This document shows, piece after piece, positions 25,494 through 34,630 of a DNA stretch of 64,000 nucleotides. The notes below the pieces were generated by a model, which did not search any database, had not been told where the DNA came from, and worked only from the letters and a program-made list of their open reading frames with translations. The translations under genes were made by a program, and so were the position numbers. The DNA is from Nocardiopsis sp. TSRI0078 (GTDB lineage Bacteria > Actinomycetota > Actinomycetes > Streptosporangiales > Streptosporangiaceae): the NCBI RefSeq assembly GCF_001905145.1, contig NZ_LWLB01000033.1:310001-374000 (forward strand), given 5' to 3'. Within the stretch, counting starts at the first letter, position 1; the number at the start of each line of letters is the position of its first letter.

Positions 25494-26918
25494 ATGTCTA
25501 CGCGTCCGTTCTGGCTGGCCGGCACCGCCGCGACCGGCGACACCGAGATCACCGTCGTCAACCCCTACACCGGCGAGGACGCGGGCACGGTCTCCGTCCC
25601 CGCCGTCGAGCAGATCGAGGAGGCCGTGGCCGCCGCGCACTCGGTCGCCGACGAGGCCGCCGCCCTGCCCGCCCACGTGCGGGCCGACGCCCTCAGCCAC
25701 ATCTCGCGGCGTATCGGTGAGCGCACCGAGGAGATCGCCCGCACCATCACCGCCGAGAGCGGCAAGCCGATCAAGTGGGCCCGCGCCGAGGCGGGGCGCG
25801 CCGTGTCCGTGTTCCGCTGGGCGGCCGAGGAGGCCCGCCGCGACAGCGGGGAGCTCCAGCGCCTGGACACCGACCCCGGCGGCGCCGGGCGCATGGCCGT
25901 GGTCCGGCGCGTCCCCAAGGGGCCGGTCCTGGGCATCTCCCCGTTCAACTTCCCCCTCAACCTGGTCGCCCACAAGGTGGCCCCGGCCATCGCCGTCGGC
26001 GCCCCCGTCATCCTCAAGCCCGCGCCCGCCACCCCGATGACCGCCCTGATCCTGGGCGAGATCGTCGCCGAGACGGACCTGCCCGGCGGCATGCTCTCGG
26101 TGCTGCCCATGCCCAACGACCGCGCCGCCCCGCTGATCACCGACGAGCGCCTGCCCGTCATCTCCTTCACCGGCGGCCCGTTCGGCTGGAAGCTGCCCGA
26201 GCTGGCCCCGCGCAAGCACGTCACCCTGGAGCTGGGCGGCAACGCCGCGGCCGTGGTGCTCTCCGACGCCGACCTGGACTGGGCGGCCCGGCGCGTGGCG
26301 CTGTTCGGCAACAACCAGGCGGGACAGGTGTGCATCGGCGTGCAGCGCGTCATCGTCGAGGACTCCGTCTACGACGAGTTCGTACGGCGCCTGGTGGAGC
26401 AGGTGGAGGCCCTCGGCACGGGCGACCCCGCGGACCCGGCCACCGACGTGGGCCCGCTCGTGGACGAGGCCGCCGCCGAGCGTGTGGCCGCATGGATCGA
26501 CGAGGCCGTCACCGCCGGGGCCGAGCTCCTGACCGGCGGCACCCGCGACGGCGTCACGGTGGCGCCGACCGTGCTCGCGGACGCTCCCGCCGACGCCAGG
26601 GTGGTGCGCGAGGAGGTCTTCGGCCCGGTGCTGGTCCTCCAGCGCGCGGCCGGCGTCGACGCCGCCTTCGCCGCGGTCAACGACAGCGACTTCGGCCTCC
26701 AGGCGGGCGTGTTCACCCGCGACCTGCCCACCGCGTTCCGCGCCCACCGCGAGCTGGAGGTCGGCGGCGTGGTGATCGGCGACGTGCCCAGCTTCCGTGC
26801 CGACCAGATGCCCTACGGCGGCGTCAAGGGGTCGGGCGTGGGCAAGGAGGGCGTGCGCGCCGCCATGACCGACCTGAGCTACGAGCGGGTCATGGTGCTC
26901 ACCGGCATCGACCTCTAG
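25494..26918 (+). CDS. NAD(P)-dependent aldehyde dehydrogenase
   Basis: A 474-residue ALDH-superfamily enzyme oxidising an aldehyde to its acid. The cofactor region includes GISPFNFPLNLVAHKVAPA and VILKPAPATP. The general base is in LELGGNAA, the catalytic Cys is in GQVCIGVQR, and EEVFGPV is near the end. Where many relatives have FTGS, this protein has SFTGGPFGW, as in the glyceraldehyde/lactaldehyde-like branch. The chosen ATG is 25494 (MSTRPFWLAG). It is monocistronic, ending in a strong terminator shared with the convergent protease gene. Substrate cannot be read from sequence. Confidence 0.9.
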   Translation: MSTRPFWLAGTAATGDTEITVVNPYTGEDAGTVSVPAVEQIEEAVAAAHSVADEAAALPAHVRADALSHISRRIGERTEEIARTITAESGKPIKWARAEAGRAVSVFRWAAEEARRDSGELQRLDTDPGGAGRMAVVRRVPKGPVLGISPFNFPLNLVAHKVAPAIAVGAPVILKPAPATPMTALILGEIVAETDLPGGMLSVLPMPNDRAAPLITDERLPVISFTGGPFGWKLPELAPRKHVTLELGGNAAAVVLSDADLDWAARRVALFGNNQAGQVCIGVQRVIVEDSVYDEFVRRLVEQVEALGTGDPADPATDVGPLVDEAAAERVAAWIDEAVTAGAELLTGGTRDGVTVAPTVLADAPADARVVREEVFGPVLVLQRAAGVDAAFAAVNDSDFGLQAGVFTRDLPTAFRAHRELEVGGVVIGDVPSFRADQMPYGGVKGSGVGKEGVRAAMTDLSYERVMVLTGIDL

Positions 26919-26923
26919 AAGCG

Positions 26924-26959
26924 GCGACGGCGGTGCCCGCTCCGGGGCACCGCCGTCGC
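26924..26959. terminator. Strong bidirectional terminator
   Basis: A perfect 15-bp stem (GCGACGGCGGTGCCC) with a 6-nt loop begins 6 nt after the dehydrogenase stop and 33 nt before the convergent protease stop. Confidence 0.85.
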
Positions 26960-26991
26960 ACCGCGCGGGCGGCGGGAGAGGAGCCGGGCTC

Positions 26992-28056
26992 CTACAGCCG
27001 GGCCGCGCGGTCGTACAGCTTGCGCGCCTGCTCGCCGAGTCGGGGGCCGTACTGGGTGTGGCGGTCGTCGGCGTACTTGAAGCTGACCACCGAGGAGATC
27101 GTCCCCCGGCCGGTCCGGGGGTCGAAGCCGGTGAACCAGGGGCCGCCGCTGGATCCCTGCGTCATGGCGCAGCGCACCCCGTTGGCGGTGGTGCCGCCGG
27201 TGTCGGGCTTGGTACGGCCCGAGCAGTAGTGCAGGTACCTGCCCCTGTACGGCGACGACGCCGGGTACCCGAACGCGTACACCTGCACCCCTTCGCGCAC
27301 CCGGTCCTCGGTCCAGGAGTCGAAGGCGATCCGCTGGGAGCCGACCCTGTCCTGTACGGGCGTGCCCCCGTCGGTGTTGACCACCACCATGGCGAAGTCG
27401 TAGCTGTCGTCGGCCTGGCGCGACCACTGGGGTGCCACCAGCATGTCGCGGGCGGTGAACCTGCCGTACGGGTCGTCCCCGGCCGAGTAGGCGGGCACGA
27501 AGGTCCAGTTGCGCGCCCAGGAGCCCCTGCCGTCCTTGGCGCAGTGCCCGGCGGTGACCAGGGTGCTCTTGTTCGCGGCGTCCACGACCGACGCCGAACA
27601 GGTGAAGTCGCGCCCGTCCATGGTCAGGTAGACCTTGCCCGTGGTCCTGGTGACCAGGCCGTCCGCGGGCCAGCGCTCGCCCCCGCTGTCGGAGCGCGGC
27701 GAGGCCTGGTGCTCGACTCCGCCTCCGGGGACCGCGTCGTCACCGGTCAGGGGGAGGGCCCCCTCAAGCATGCTGGTGATGGGCTTGGCGGCGGCCATGC
27801 GCTCGGCGGTCCAGTAGTCCAGGACGGCCTGGCTCTCGGCACCGGTCACGGCGGCCGCCTGGTGGGAGACCCCCTCCACGTGCGACAGCTCTTCGCGCTC
27901 CTGGTCGGCCGTCGCCCCGGGAGCGTACTCCGTGTGTACGGCCTGGGTGACGGCGGAGGCCGCCGCGGGGAGCTTGTCGGCGAGGGCGAGGCCCCCCAGG
28001 GCGACCGCGGTGGCGGCCAGGGGGGCGAGGATCTTGTGTGCGGTGGACGAGGTCAT
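26992..28056 (-). CDS. Secreted trypsin-like serine protease (S1 family)
   Basis: A 354-residue exported protease. The signal sequence (ILAPLAATAVALGGLALADKLPAA in outline) is followed by a propeptide-like region of about 110 residues. The catalytic triad is visible: His in VTAGHC, Asp in DSYDFAMV and Ser in GSSGGPW. The Cys pairs near the His and Ser fit S1 disulfides. It resembles V8/glutamyl-endopeptidase-like actinobacterial proteins. The ATG at 28056 has AAGGAT upstream; GTG 28074 is possible. Its neighbour on the same strand is another secreted hydrolase, but 162 nt apart. Confidence 0.87.
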   Translation of the reverse strand: MTSSTAHKILAPLAATAVALGGLALADKLPAAASAVTQAVHTEYAPGATADQEREELSHVEGVSHQAAAVTGAESQAVLDYWTAERMAAAKPITSMLEGALPLTGDDAVPGGGVEHQASPRSDSGGERWPADGLVTRTTGKVYLTMDGRDFTCSASVVDAANKSTLVTAGHCAKDGRGSWARNWTFVPAYSAGDDPYGRFTARDMLVAPQWSRQADDSYDFAMVVVNTDGGTPVQDRVGSQRIAFDSWTEDRVREGVQVYAFGYPASSPYRGRYLHYCSGRTKPDTGGTTANGVRCAMTQGSSGGPWFTGFDPRTGRGTISSVVSFKYADDRHTQYGPRLGEQARKLYDRAARL

Positions 28057-28218
28057 GACCAGATCCTTGCACACTTACAGTAACCATACTGCTACTTCAC
28101 GTTTGTGTCGTGGACCTGGGGGGAAAGTGGCCGCCTCCGGCGCAGGGGTCCCGCCGGAGACGGCCCGAAGGTGTCCGGGACGGGCGCCGCGGGAGTTGGC
28201 GCGCGTCCCGGGCACCGG

Positions 28219-29907
28219 TCAGGCGAGCGGCACCGTGATCTGGGCGGGCGCGTCCTCGGGGGAGGACACGCGCACCCGGTCGCCGAGGTCGCTCTCGCTT
28301 CGGTAGCGGCCGTCCCGGCTGTCCACCACCACGGCCAGGCGGTGCCCCGCGGGCACGTCCCACACCACCGGGGCCAGTTCGGTGTCCACCGTGACCGGCT
28401 CGCCGGGGACGGCGTCCCGCAGGGTGTGGGGGACGTGCGAGAGGAGGGATCCCGTCCCGTTGCCGTCGACCGCGTACAGGTAGACGTACACCGACTGGTC
28501 CCTCGCGGTCGGGGTGAGCGTGAACGATACCTCCGGCGTGCCCGCCACACGCGCCCCCTCGGGGTAGGCGGGGCCGGTCCACACGGCCGCCCTGTAGCGG
28601 TCCACCGTCGGCAGCAGCACCCCGGTCGGAACGTCGAAGAACTGCTGGAGCGCCCCGGACAGCATGACCGTGCCGCTCTCGGCGGAGGTGCCGATCCCGG
28701 TGCGGAAGCCGTAGCTCCAGCCGGTGGAGGGCTCGGACTCCATGGCGCCGCTGCTCCGCCAGCGAAACCAGTCGGTGCTCGGCCTGGCCAGGTAGTACCG
28801 CTCGGTGCCGCCGGTCACCGACGGCCAGTCGGCGTGCGAGGTCCAGCCCCCGCGCCCGTTGTTGGGCCTGACGTGCACGGGGCCGGCGGTGTCCGTCTCG
28901 CTGTGCCGGCCCCGGAGGTGGTGGTCGAACCAGTCGCCCAGGGCCTCCCAGACCTCGTTGGGCAGCCCGGCGGCGCCGAACAGCTCCTGTGTGGCGTGGT
29001 CGCCGGGGGAGAGCATCAGCCGCTTGGGGACATCCAGCTCCTCGTAGAAGTCGGTGATGTGGCCGACGGGGAAGATGCCGTCGTTCCAGGCGTGGGCCAT
29101 CATCACGGCCGTGCCGTTGGCGTTGATGGCGTCGACCTTGGCGGCCGCCGAGCGGTCGGGGGCGATGTCCAGGGCGGGTTGGATGTTGCCGCGCCGGTAC
29201 TCGCGCTCGACCTCCCGCAGCTCCTCGCCGGGCCTGCCCGTCAGGTTGCCCGCCGCCAGGAGCAGCTCCGCCGACTGCATGTCGACGGTCTCGTGGGGGT
29301 ACAGCGAGGCGGCCAGGTCGGCCCAGCCGCTCAGCGACGCCACGGCCCGGACCCGGTCGTCCTCGGCGGCGGTCAACAGGCTGATGCCGCCGCCGTAAGA
29401 GATCCCGGCCATGCCGATGCGCTCGGGGTCGGCCTCGGTGTTCTCCAGGGCCCAGTCGATGACGGCGCCGGCGTCGGCGCGGTCCTCGGGGCCGGCGACC
29501 CCGATCCCGCCGCCGGAGTCCCAGAAGCCGCGCGAGGTGTAGGCCACGACCTGGTAGCCGGACTCGTGGGCCAGCTTGGCGGCGGCGCCGACGTAGAGCA
29601 GGTGGGGCGTGCCCCACGCCGAGGGCATGACCAGCAGCGGGTGCGGGCCCTCCACGCCGGTGGGGGTGATGACCTTGGCCCTCAGCTCGGTGCCGTCATG
29701 GCCGGTGATGGTCTCGTAGCTGATGGTGGCGCCGACGGCGGCGGCCGCCGGGGCGGGGGAGAGCGTCGCGGCGGCGACCACGGCCGCGAGGACGCAGGAC
29801 AGCGTGTGGGGGAGGAGGCGCGTGAGGGCGCGGGATCCGGATCCGGGCCCGCCTGATGCGGAGGCGGGGCCGGATCCCGGGGGAGCGGGGGTTGTGGCAT
29901 GACGCAT
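28219..29907 (-). CDS. Secreted X-Pro dipeptidyl-peptidase/CocE-type hydrolase (S15)
   Basis: A 562-residue alpha/beta-hydrolase. The N-terminal signal has a helix CVLAAVVAAATLSPAPAAAA. The catalytic domain shows AYTSRGFWDSGGG, the nucleophile elbow GISYGGG, a likely Asp in AHAWNDGIFPV and His in SPGDHA. The C-terminal PepX-type jelly-roll includes VSFTLTPTARDQSVYVYLY. It would cleave X-Pro peptides or esters outside the cell. ATG 29907 is the start. It follows a 395-nt intergenic region holding an inverted repeat and is the first of two secreted hydrolase genes on this strand. Confidence 0.87.
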   Translation of the reverse strand: MRHATTPAPPGSGPASASGGPGSGSRALTRLLPHTLSCVLAAVVAAATLSPAPAAAAVGATISYETITGHDGTELRAKVITPTGVEGPHPLLVMPSAWGTPHLLYVGAAAKLAHESGYQVVAYTSRGFWDSGGGIGVAGPEDRADAGAVIDWALENTEADPERIGMAGISYGGGISLLTAAEDDRVRAVASLSGWADLAASLYPHETVDMQSAELLLAAGNLTGRPGEELREVEREYRRGNIQPALDIAPDRSAAAKVDAINANGTAVMMAHAWNDGIFPVGHITDFYEELDVPKRLMLSPGDHATQELFGAAGLPNEVWEALGDWFDHHLRGRHSETDTAGPVHVRPNNGRGGWTSHADWPSVTGGTERYYLARPSTDWFRWRSSGAMESEPSTGWSYGFRTGIGTSAESGTVMLSGALQQFFDVPTGVLLPTVDRYRAAVWTGPAYPEGARVAGTPEVSFTLTPTARDQSVYVYLYAVDGNGTGSLLSHVPHTLRDAVPGEPVTVDTELAPVVWDVPAGHRLAVVVDSRDGRYRSESDLGDRVRVSSPEDAPAQITVPLA

Positions 29908-30031
29908 GGCGGGGGACCTCGGGGCTGGCGGGGGAGGGGAACCGATGGGTCGTCGCGCCGTCTCGCCATCGGGAGGGGCCGGTGTTTGGTGGGGCCGGCG
30001 GATCGGGGGAGGGGGCTTCTTGACTGTGAGG

Positions 30032-30054
30032 TAACTTACTCACCGGTTAAGTTA
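30032..30054 (-). promoter_or_regulatory. Inverted repeat TAACTTA-n9-TAAGTTA, operator candidate
   Basis: Perfect 7-bp arms with a 9-nt spacer, overlapped by a second dyad GTGAG-n8-CTCAC at 30026-30043. This AT-rich island lies in the otherwise gene-free 29908-30302, about 125 nt before the S15 hydrolase gene and 250 nt before dxr. Its size fits a TetR- or MarR-type site. No regulator gene is adjacent. Confidence 0.5.
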
Positions 30055-30302
30055 GGCCAACGGACACCGGTTGTAAAGACCCGGTGACAACCGGGGTCCG
30101 ACTTCTCCCGCCGGGAGGGGAGGACGGGGCCCCGGGTGGGCTCCTCCGCCTGTGCGAAGGTCGGTGCGGCCGCCCGCCGCGGCTTCCACGGCGGGGCCGG
30201 GCCCCTCCCCCCGTCTGCGCCCCGGCAGGGGCGGGCACCCGCCCCGCGGCCCCTGGGGCGGTCCGCTCCGGCGCGGTTCCCCGGGTGCGGAACAATGGAG
30301 CC

Positions 30303-31550
30303 GTGCGAGAAGAACAGCAGCGAACAGTAGTGATCCTCGGCTCCACCGGCTCGATCGGAACCCAGGCCGTCGACATCGTCCAGCGCAATCCCCACCGCTT
30401 CCGCGTGGCGGGTCTGGCGGCGGGCGGCGGGCGCGCGGACCTGCTCGCCAAGCAGGCCGCCGAACTCGACGCCTCGCTGGTCGCGGTCGCCGACGCCGAC
30501 CGCGCCGCCGAGCTCTCGCGCTCCCTGGCCGAACACGGAAGCCGCGCCGCCGTCCTGGCCGGCCCCGAGGGGGTCGCCGAACTCGCCGGAAGCGAGTGCG
30601 ACGTCGTCCTCAACGGCATCACCGGAGCCCTGGGGCTGGAGTCCACCCTCGCCGCGCTGCGCGCCGGGAGCACCCTCGCCCTGGCCAACAAGGAGTCCCT
30701 CATCATCGGCGGGCCGCTCGTGCGCGGCCTGGCCCGGCCGGGCCAGATCGTCCCCGTCGACTCCGAGCACTTCGCCATCGCCCAGTGCTTCCCCCACCTG
30801 CCCGAGGGCGAACTCGCCAGCCCCGCCCAGGGACACGTGTACGCCCGCCGCGACGAGGTGCGCCGCCTCGTCGTCACCGCCAGCGGCGGCCCCTTCCGCG
30901 GCAGGGGCCGGGACGAGCTGGCCTCCGTCACCCCGGCCGACGCCCTCAACCACCCCACCTGGAGCATGGGGCCCGTCATCACCGTCAACTCCGCCACCCT
31001 GGTCAACAAGGGGCTGGAGGTCATCGAGGCGAACCTGCTGTTCGACGTGCCCTTCGACCGGATCGACGTGGTCGTCCACCCGCAGTCGATCGTCCACTCC
31101 ATGGTCGAGTACGTGGACGGCTCCACCATCGCCAAGGCCAGCCCGCCCAGCATGATGATCCCCATCGCCTACGGCCTCGGCGCTCCCGACAGGGTGCCCG
31201 ACGCCGCGCCCGGCATGGACTGGACACGCGCCCAGACCTGGACCTTCGAACCCCTGGACCACGAGGCCTTCCCCGCCGTCCGCCTGGCCTGTGAGGTCGG
31301 CGCGGCGGGCGGGACGGCGCCCGCGGTCTACAACGCGGCCAACGAGGAGGCGGTCGACGCCTTCCTCCGGGGAAACCTCGCGTTCACGGCGATCATGGAC
31401 ACCGTCTCCCAGGTAGTCTCGGAGCACCAGCGAACAGACCGTCCCGGGAGAGCGTCCCACCACCGCGGGGAACTGAGCCTGGACGACGTGTACGCCGCTG
31501 ACACCTGGGCCCGCTCGCGTGCGCGCGAGCTGCTCGCACGCCGGGCCTGA
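30303..31550 (+). CDS. dxr: 1-deoxy-D-xylulose 5-phosphate reductoisomerase
   Basis: Second enzyme of the MEP isoprenoid pathway: makes 2-C-methyl-D-erythritol 4-phosphate with NADPH. The 415-residue protein starts with the nucleotide-binding GSTGSIGTQAVDIV and contains ALANKESLIIGG, PVDSEHFAIAQC (metal ligands) and TASGGPFRG, all diagnostic. The GTG at 30303 starts just before the dinucleotide fold; the 73-codon upstream extension of the frame is Arg/Pro-rich and non-conserved. It heads the dxr-rseP-ispG cluster; rseP starts 21 nt downstream. Confidence 0.95.
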   Translation: MREEQQRTVVILGSTGSIGTQAVDIVQRNPHRFRVAGLAAGGGRADLLAKQAAELDASLVAVADADRAAELSRSLAEHGSRAAVLAGPEGVAELAGSECDVVLNGITGALGLESTLAALRAGSTLALANKESLIIGGPLVRGLARPGQIVPVDSEHFAIAQCFPHLPEGELASPAQGHVYARRDEVRRLVVTASGGPFRGRGRDELASVTPADALNHPTWSMGPVITVNSATLVNKGLEVIEANLLFDVPFDRIDVVVHPQSIVHSMVEYVDGSTIAKASPPSMMIPIAYGLGAPDRVPDAAPGMDWTRAQTWTFEPLDHEAFPAVRLACEVGAAGGTAPAVYNAANEEAVDAFLRGNLAFTAIMDTVSQVVSEHQRTDRPGRASHHRGELSLDDVYAADTWARSRARELLARRA

Positions 31551-31571
31551 CACCGCCTTGAGGAGAGATGC

Positions 31572-32924
31572 ATGGTCGCTCTGATGACCGTGGTCGGGAT
31601 CGTCCTGTTCGTCTTCGGCCTGCTGTTCTCGATCGCCTGGCACGAGCTGGGGCACATGTCCACGGCCAAGATGTTCGGGATCAAGTGCACGGAGTTCATG
31701 GTGGGCTTCGGCAGGACCCTGTGGTCCGTCCGCAGGGGTGAGACCGAGTACGGCATCAAGGCCGTTCCTCTGGGCGGATTCGTGCGCATGGTCGGCATGC
31801 TCCCGCCCGCACGGCAGGCCGCCGGGGGCTCCCGCAAGCTCTCCCGCTGGCGGGCCATGGCCGAGGACGCCCGCGAGGCCTCCTACGTCGAACTCTCCCC
31901 GCAGGACCAGGACCGGCAGTTCTACCAGCGGGCGCCCTGGAAGCGGCTCATCGTGATGTTCGCCGGCCCCGGCATGAACGTCGTCCTGGCGGCGATCCTG
32001 CTCGGCGTGCTGTTCATGGGCATCGGCGTGCCCCAGAGCACCACGCGGATCGCCCAGGTCAGCGAGTGCGTGGTGCCCGCCGGCAGCGCCGTCACCAGCT
32101 GCGAGGACGCGCCGCCCACCCCGGCCGCCGAGGCGGGGATCCGGCCGGGCGACGTCATCGTCTCGGTCGACGGCGAGCCCACCCCGGACTGGAGCGCCGC
32201 CAACCAGCAGATCCGCGAGGCCCTGGGCAGTACCGAGATCGTGGTCGAGCGCGACGGCGAACGCCTGCCGCTGGACGTCGACATCGTGGAGAACGAGCTT
32301 CCGGCCCGCGACGCCGAGGGCGAGATCGTCTACGAGACCGACGCCGACGGCGACTACCTCTACGACGAGGACGGCTACCGGGTCTACGAGACCGAGACCG
32401 TGGGCTTCCTCGGCATCGTCTTCGCCACCGAGCGCGCCCCGCTCACCCTCGGGGAGTCCGCCGCCGAGATGGGCGGCATGATGGCCGGCGTCTTCGACGC
32501 GCTGGTCTCCCTGCCCGGCAAGGTCCCCGACGTGTTCGCCGCCGCCTTCCTCGGCGAGGAGCGCACCCAGGACTCCCCGGTGGGCATCGTCGGCATCTCC
32601 CGCATCGGCGGCGAGATCATGGCCCAGGGCCTTCCGGTGGCGGACACCGCCGCGATCATGATCCAGATCCTGGCCGGGGTGAACCTCTTCCTGTTCGCCT
32701 TCAACATGCTGCCGATCCTGCCGCTGGACGGCGGGCACATGGCCGGTGCCCTCTGGGAGTGGATCAAGCGCGGGTGGGCCAGGCTGCTTCGCCGCCCGGA
32801 GCCGGCGCCGGTGGACGTGGCGATGCTGACACCGGTGGCCTACGTCGTCGTGGCCTGTTTCCTGGTGTTCAGCGTGGTCCTGCTGGTGGCCGACCTGTTC
32901 AACCCGGTCAGGCTCTTCGGCTGA
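31572..32924 (+). CDS. rseP: Site-2 intramembrane zinc metalloprotease (RseP/Rip1 type)
   Basis: A 450-residue membrane protease cleaving membrane-embedded anti-sigma factors or similar substrates. The zinc-binding HELGH lies in the first membrane segment (H24, E25, H28), with the third ligand region NMLPILPLDGGH near the C-terminus. A PDZ-like domain in the middle contains GIRPGDVIVSVDGEPTPDWS. An acidic insertion rich in Asp, Glu and Tyr (EIVYETDADGDYLYDEDGY) lengthens the PDZ region. SD AGGAGAG precedes the ATG. The dxr-rseP-ispG order is widespread in Actinobacteria. Confidence 0.93.
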   Translation: MVALMTVVGIVLFVFGLLFSIAWHELGHMSTAKMFGIKCTEFMVGFGRTLWSVRRGETEYGIKAVPLGGFVRMVGMLPPARQAAGGSRKLSRWRAMAEDAREASYVELSPQDQDRQFYQRAPWKRLIVMFAGPGMNVVLAAILLGVLFMGIGVPQSTTRIAQVSECVVPAGSAVTSCEDAPPTPAAEAGIRPGDVIVSVDGEPTPDWSAANQQIREALGSTEIVVERDGERLPLDVDIVENELPARDAEGEIVYETDADGDYLYDEDGYRVYETETVGFLGIVFATERAPLTLGESAAEMGGMMAGVFDALVSLPGKVPDVFAAAFLGEERTQDSPVGIVGISRIGGEIMAQGLPVADTAAIMIQILAGVNLFLFAFNMLPILPLDGGHMAGALWEWIKRGWARLLRRPEPAPVDVAMLTPVAYVVVACFLVFSVVLLVADLFNPVRLFG

Positions 32925-32930
32925 CCCGCT

Positions 32931-32954
32931 GCCCGGTGTCCGCGCACACCGGGC
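32931..32954 (+). terminator. Hairpin between rseP and ispG
   Basis: A 9-bp stem (GCCCGGTGT / ACACCGGGC) with a 6-nt loop just 6 nt after the rseP stop. The 294-nt gap to ispG and this stem suggest ispG has its own promoter or is partly attenuated. Confidence 0.55.
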
Positions 32955-33218
32955 CGCGGGCGGCCGTCGCGCGACCGCCGCCGGACACCCCGGTGACACC
33001 GGGCGTTCACGCTGGTCCCGGACGCGTTCTCCGAAGGCGAGGCACCCCTCGGAAGGCGGGTAACCTGGGGATCGCGATCCGGGAACGACGGTGTCGCCGA
33101 GGCCGCCGCGCACGGTGGCCCCCGGACGCGTCTTCCGCGCTCTGTGCCGGACACCCATTCCCGAAACGGACGAATCAAGTGCCGCCCTCTCCCCGGCGGT
33201 AGACGAGGTGAATCAAGC

Positions 33219-34376
33219 GTGACCGTCGATCTCGGTATCCCCGCCACACCGCCGCGCCCGCTGGCGACCCGGCGCAAGACGCGGCAGATCATGGTCGGAA
33301 ACGTCCCCGTCGGCGGGGACGCCCCGGTGTCCGTGCAGTCGATGACGACCACCCGTACCTCCGACATCAACGCGACCCTCCAGCAGATCGCGGAGCTGAC
33401 CGCCGCGGGCTGCCAGATCGTCCGCGTGGCCGTGCCCACCAACGACGACGCCGAAGCCCTGCCGATCATCGCCAGGAAGTCGCAGATCCCGGTGATCGCC
33501 GACATCCACTTCCAGCCCAAGTACGTGTTCGCGGCCATCGACGCCGGCTGCGCGGCCGTGCGCGTCAACCCGGGCAACATCAAGAAGTTCGACGACAAGG
33601 TCGCCGAGATCGCCAAGGCGGCCGGTGAGGCCGGTACGCCGATCCGCATCGGCGTCAACGCCGGTTCGCTGGACAAGCGCCTGCTGGAGAAGTACGGCAG
33701 GGCCACCCCGGAGGCCCTGGTCGAGTCGGCGCTGTGGGAGTGCTCCCTGTTCGAGGAGCACGGCTTCCGCGACATCAAGATCTCGGTCAAGCACAACGAC
33801 CCCGTGGTCATGGTCAACGCCTACCGGCTGCTGGCCGAGTCGTGCGACTACCCGCTGCACCTGGGCGTGACCGAGGCCGGACCGGCCTTCCAGGGCACCA
33901 TCAAGTCCTCGGTGGCCTTCGGCGCGCTGCTCTCGGAGGGCATCGGCGACACCATCCGCGTGTCCCTGTCCGCGCCTCCAGCCGAGGAGGTCAAGGTCGG
34001 CAACCAGATCCTGGAGTCGCTGGGCCTGCGTGAGCGCGGCCTGGAGATCGTCTCCTGCCCGAGCTGCGGCCGTGCCCAGGTGGACGTGTACACGCTCGCC
34101 GAGGAGGTCACCGCGGGCCTGGAGGGCATGGAGGTGCCGCTGCGCGTGGCCGTCATGGGCTGCGTCGTGAACGGTCCGGGCGAGGCGCGCGACGCCGACC
34201 TGGGTGTGGCCTCCGGCAACGGCAAGGGCCAGATCTTCGTCAAGGGCGAGGTCATCAAGACCGTGCCCGAGTCCCAGATCGTGGAGACCCTCATCGAGGA
34301 GGCCATGCGTATCGCGGAGGAGATGGGCGAGGCCGGGGCCGAGGCCGGCGAGCCCACCGTCTCCGTGGCCGGCTGA
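33219..34376 (+). CDS. ispG: 4-hydroxy-3-methylbut-2-enyl diphosphate synthase
   Basis: [4Fe-4S] enzyme converting MEcPP to HMBPP in the MEP pathway, using flavodoxin or ferredoxin electrons. The 385-residue sequence has [34 protein letters not shown] and VRVNPGNI. The cluster-binding cysteines are in SCPSCGRAQ and [14 protein letters not shown] 33219 is chosen for GAGGTGA upstream. It closes the conserved trio with dxr and rseP and is followed by a clear terminator. The gene usually found next in other actinobacteria, a GNAT acetyltransferase, is here 8.6 kb away. Confidence 0.96.
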   Translation: MTVDLGIPATPPRPLATRRKTRQIMVGNVPVGGDAPVSVQSMTTTRTSDINATLQQIAELTAAGCQIVRVAVPTNDDAEALPIIARKSQIPVIADIHFQPKYVFAAIDAGCAAVRVNPGNIKKFDDKVAEIAKAAGEAGTPIRIGVNAGSLDKRLLEKYGRATPEALVESALWECSLFEEHGFRDIKISVKHNDPVVMVNAYRLLAESCDYPLHLGVTEAGPAFQGTIKSSVAFGALLSEGIGDTIRVSLSAPPAEEVKVGNQILESLGLRERGLEIVSCPSCGRAQVDVYTLAEEVTAGLEGMEVPLRVAVMGCVVNGPGEARDADLGVASGNGKGQIFVKGEVIKTVPESQIVETLIEEAMRIAEEMGEAGAEAGEPTVSVAG

Positions 34377-34383
34377 CCCCTCC

Positions 34384-34419
34384 ACGGCCGCGCCGACCCC
34401 TGTGGTCCGGCGCGGCCGT
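34384..34419 (+). terminator. Terminator after ispG
   Basis: A 12-bp perfect stem (ACGGCCGCGCCG) with a 12-nt loop begins 8 nt after the stop codon. Confidence 0.75.
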
Positions 34420-34630
34420 TCGCGTGTGCGGCCCCGGAGGAGGGCCCGGCGGGGCCGCGGTCTCCCCGCGCTCCCGGACCGAAAGCTGGTACGCCAGGTG
34501 CGCTCCGGGCGTTTGCCGTGGTGGGCGCGGAAATCACCGGCCGTGGGTGCGCACGGTAACCGGACGAGAGTCGGGAGCGATCGTCTGGTCCGGTGCGCCC
34601 CGCCCCCTTCCGCGCCGTGAGGAGGCCGAC

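Noticed and set aside
30036-33158. 1040-codon open frame on the minus strand across dxr and rseP
   Set aside because: Opposite strand of two conserved genes; repetitive Gly/Asp/His/Arg composition and no domain.
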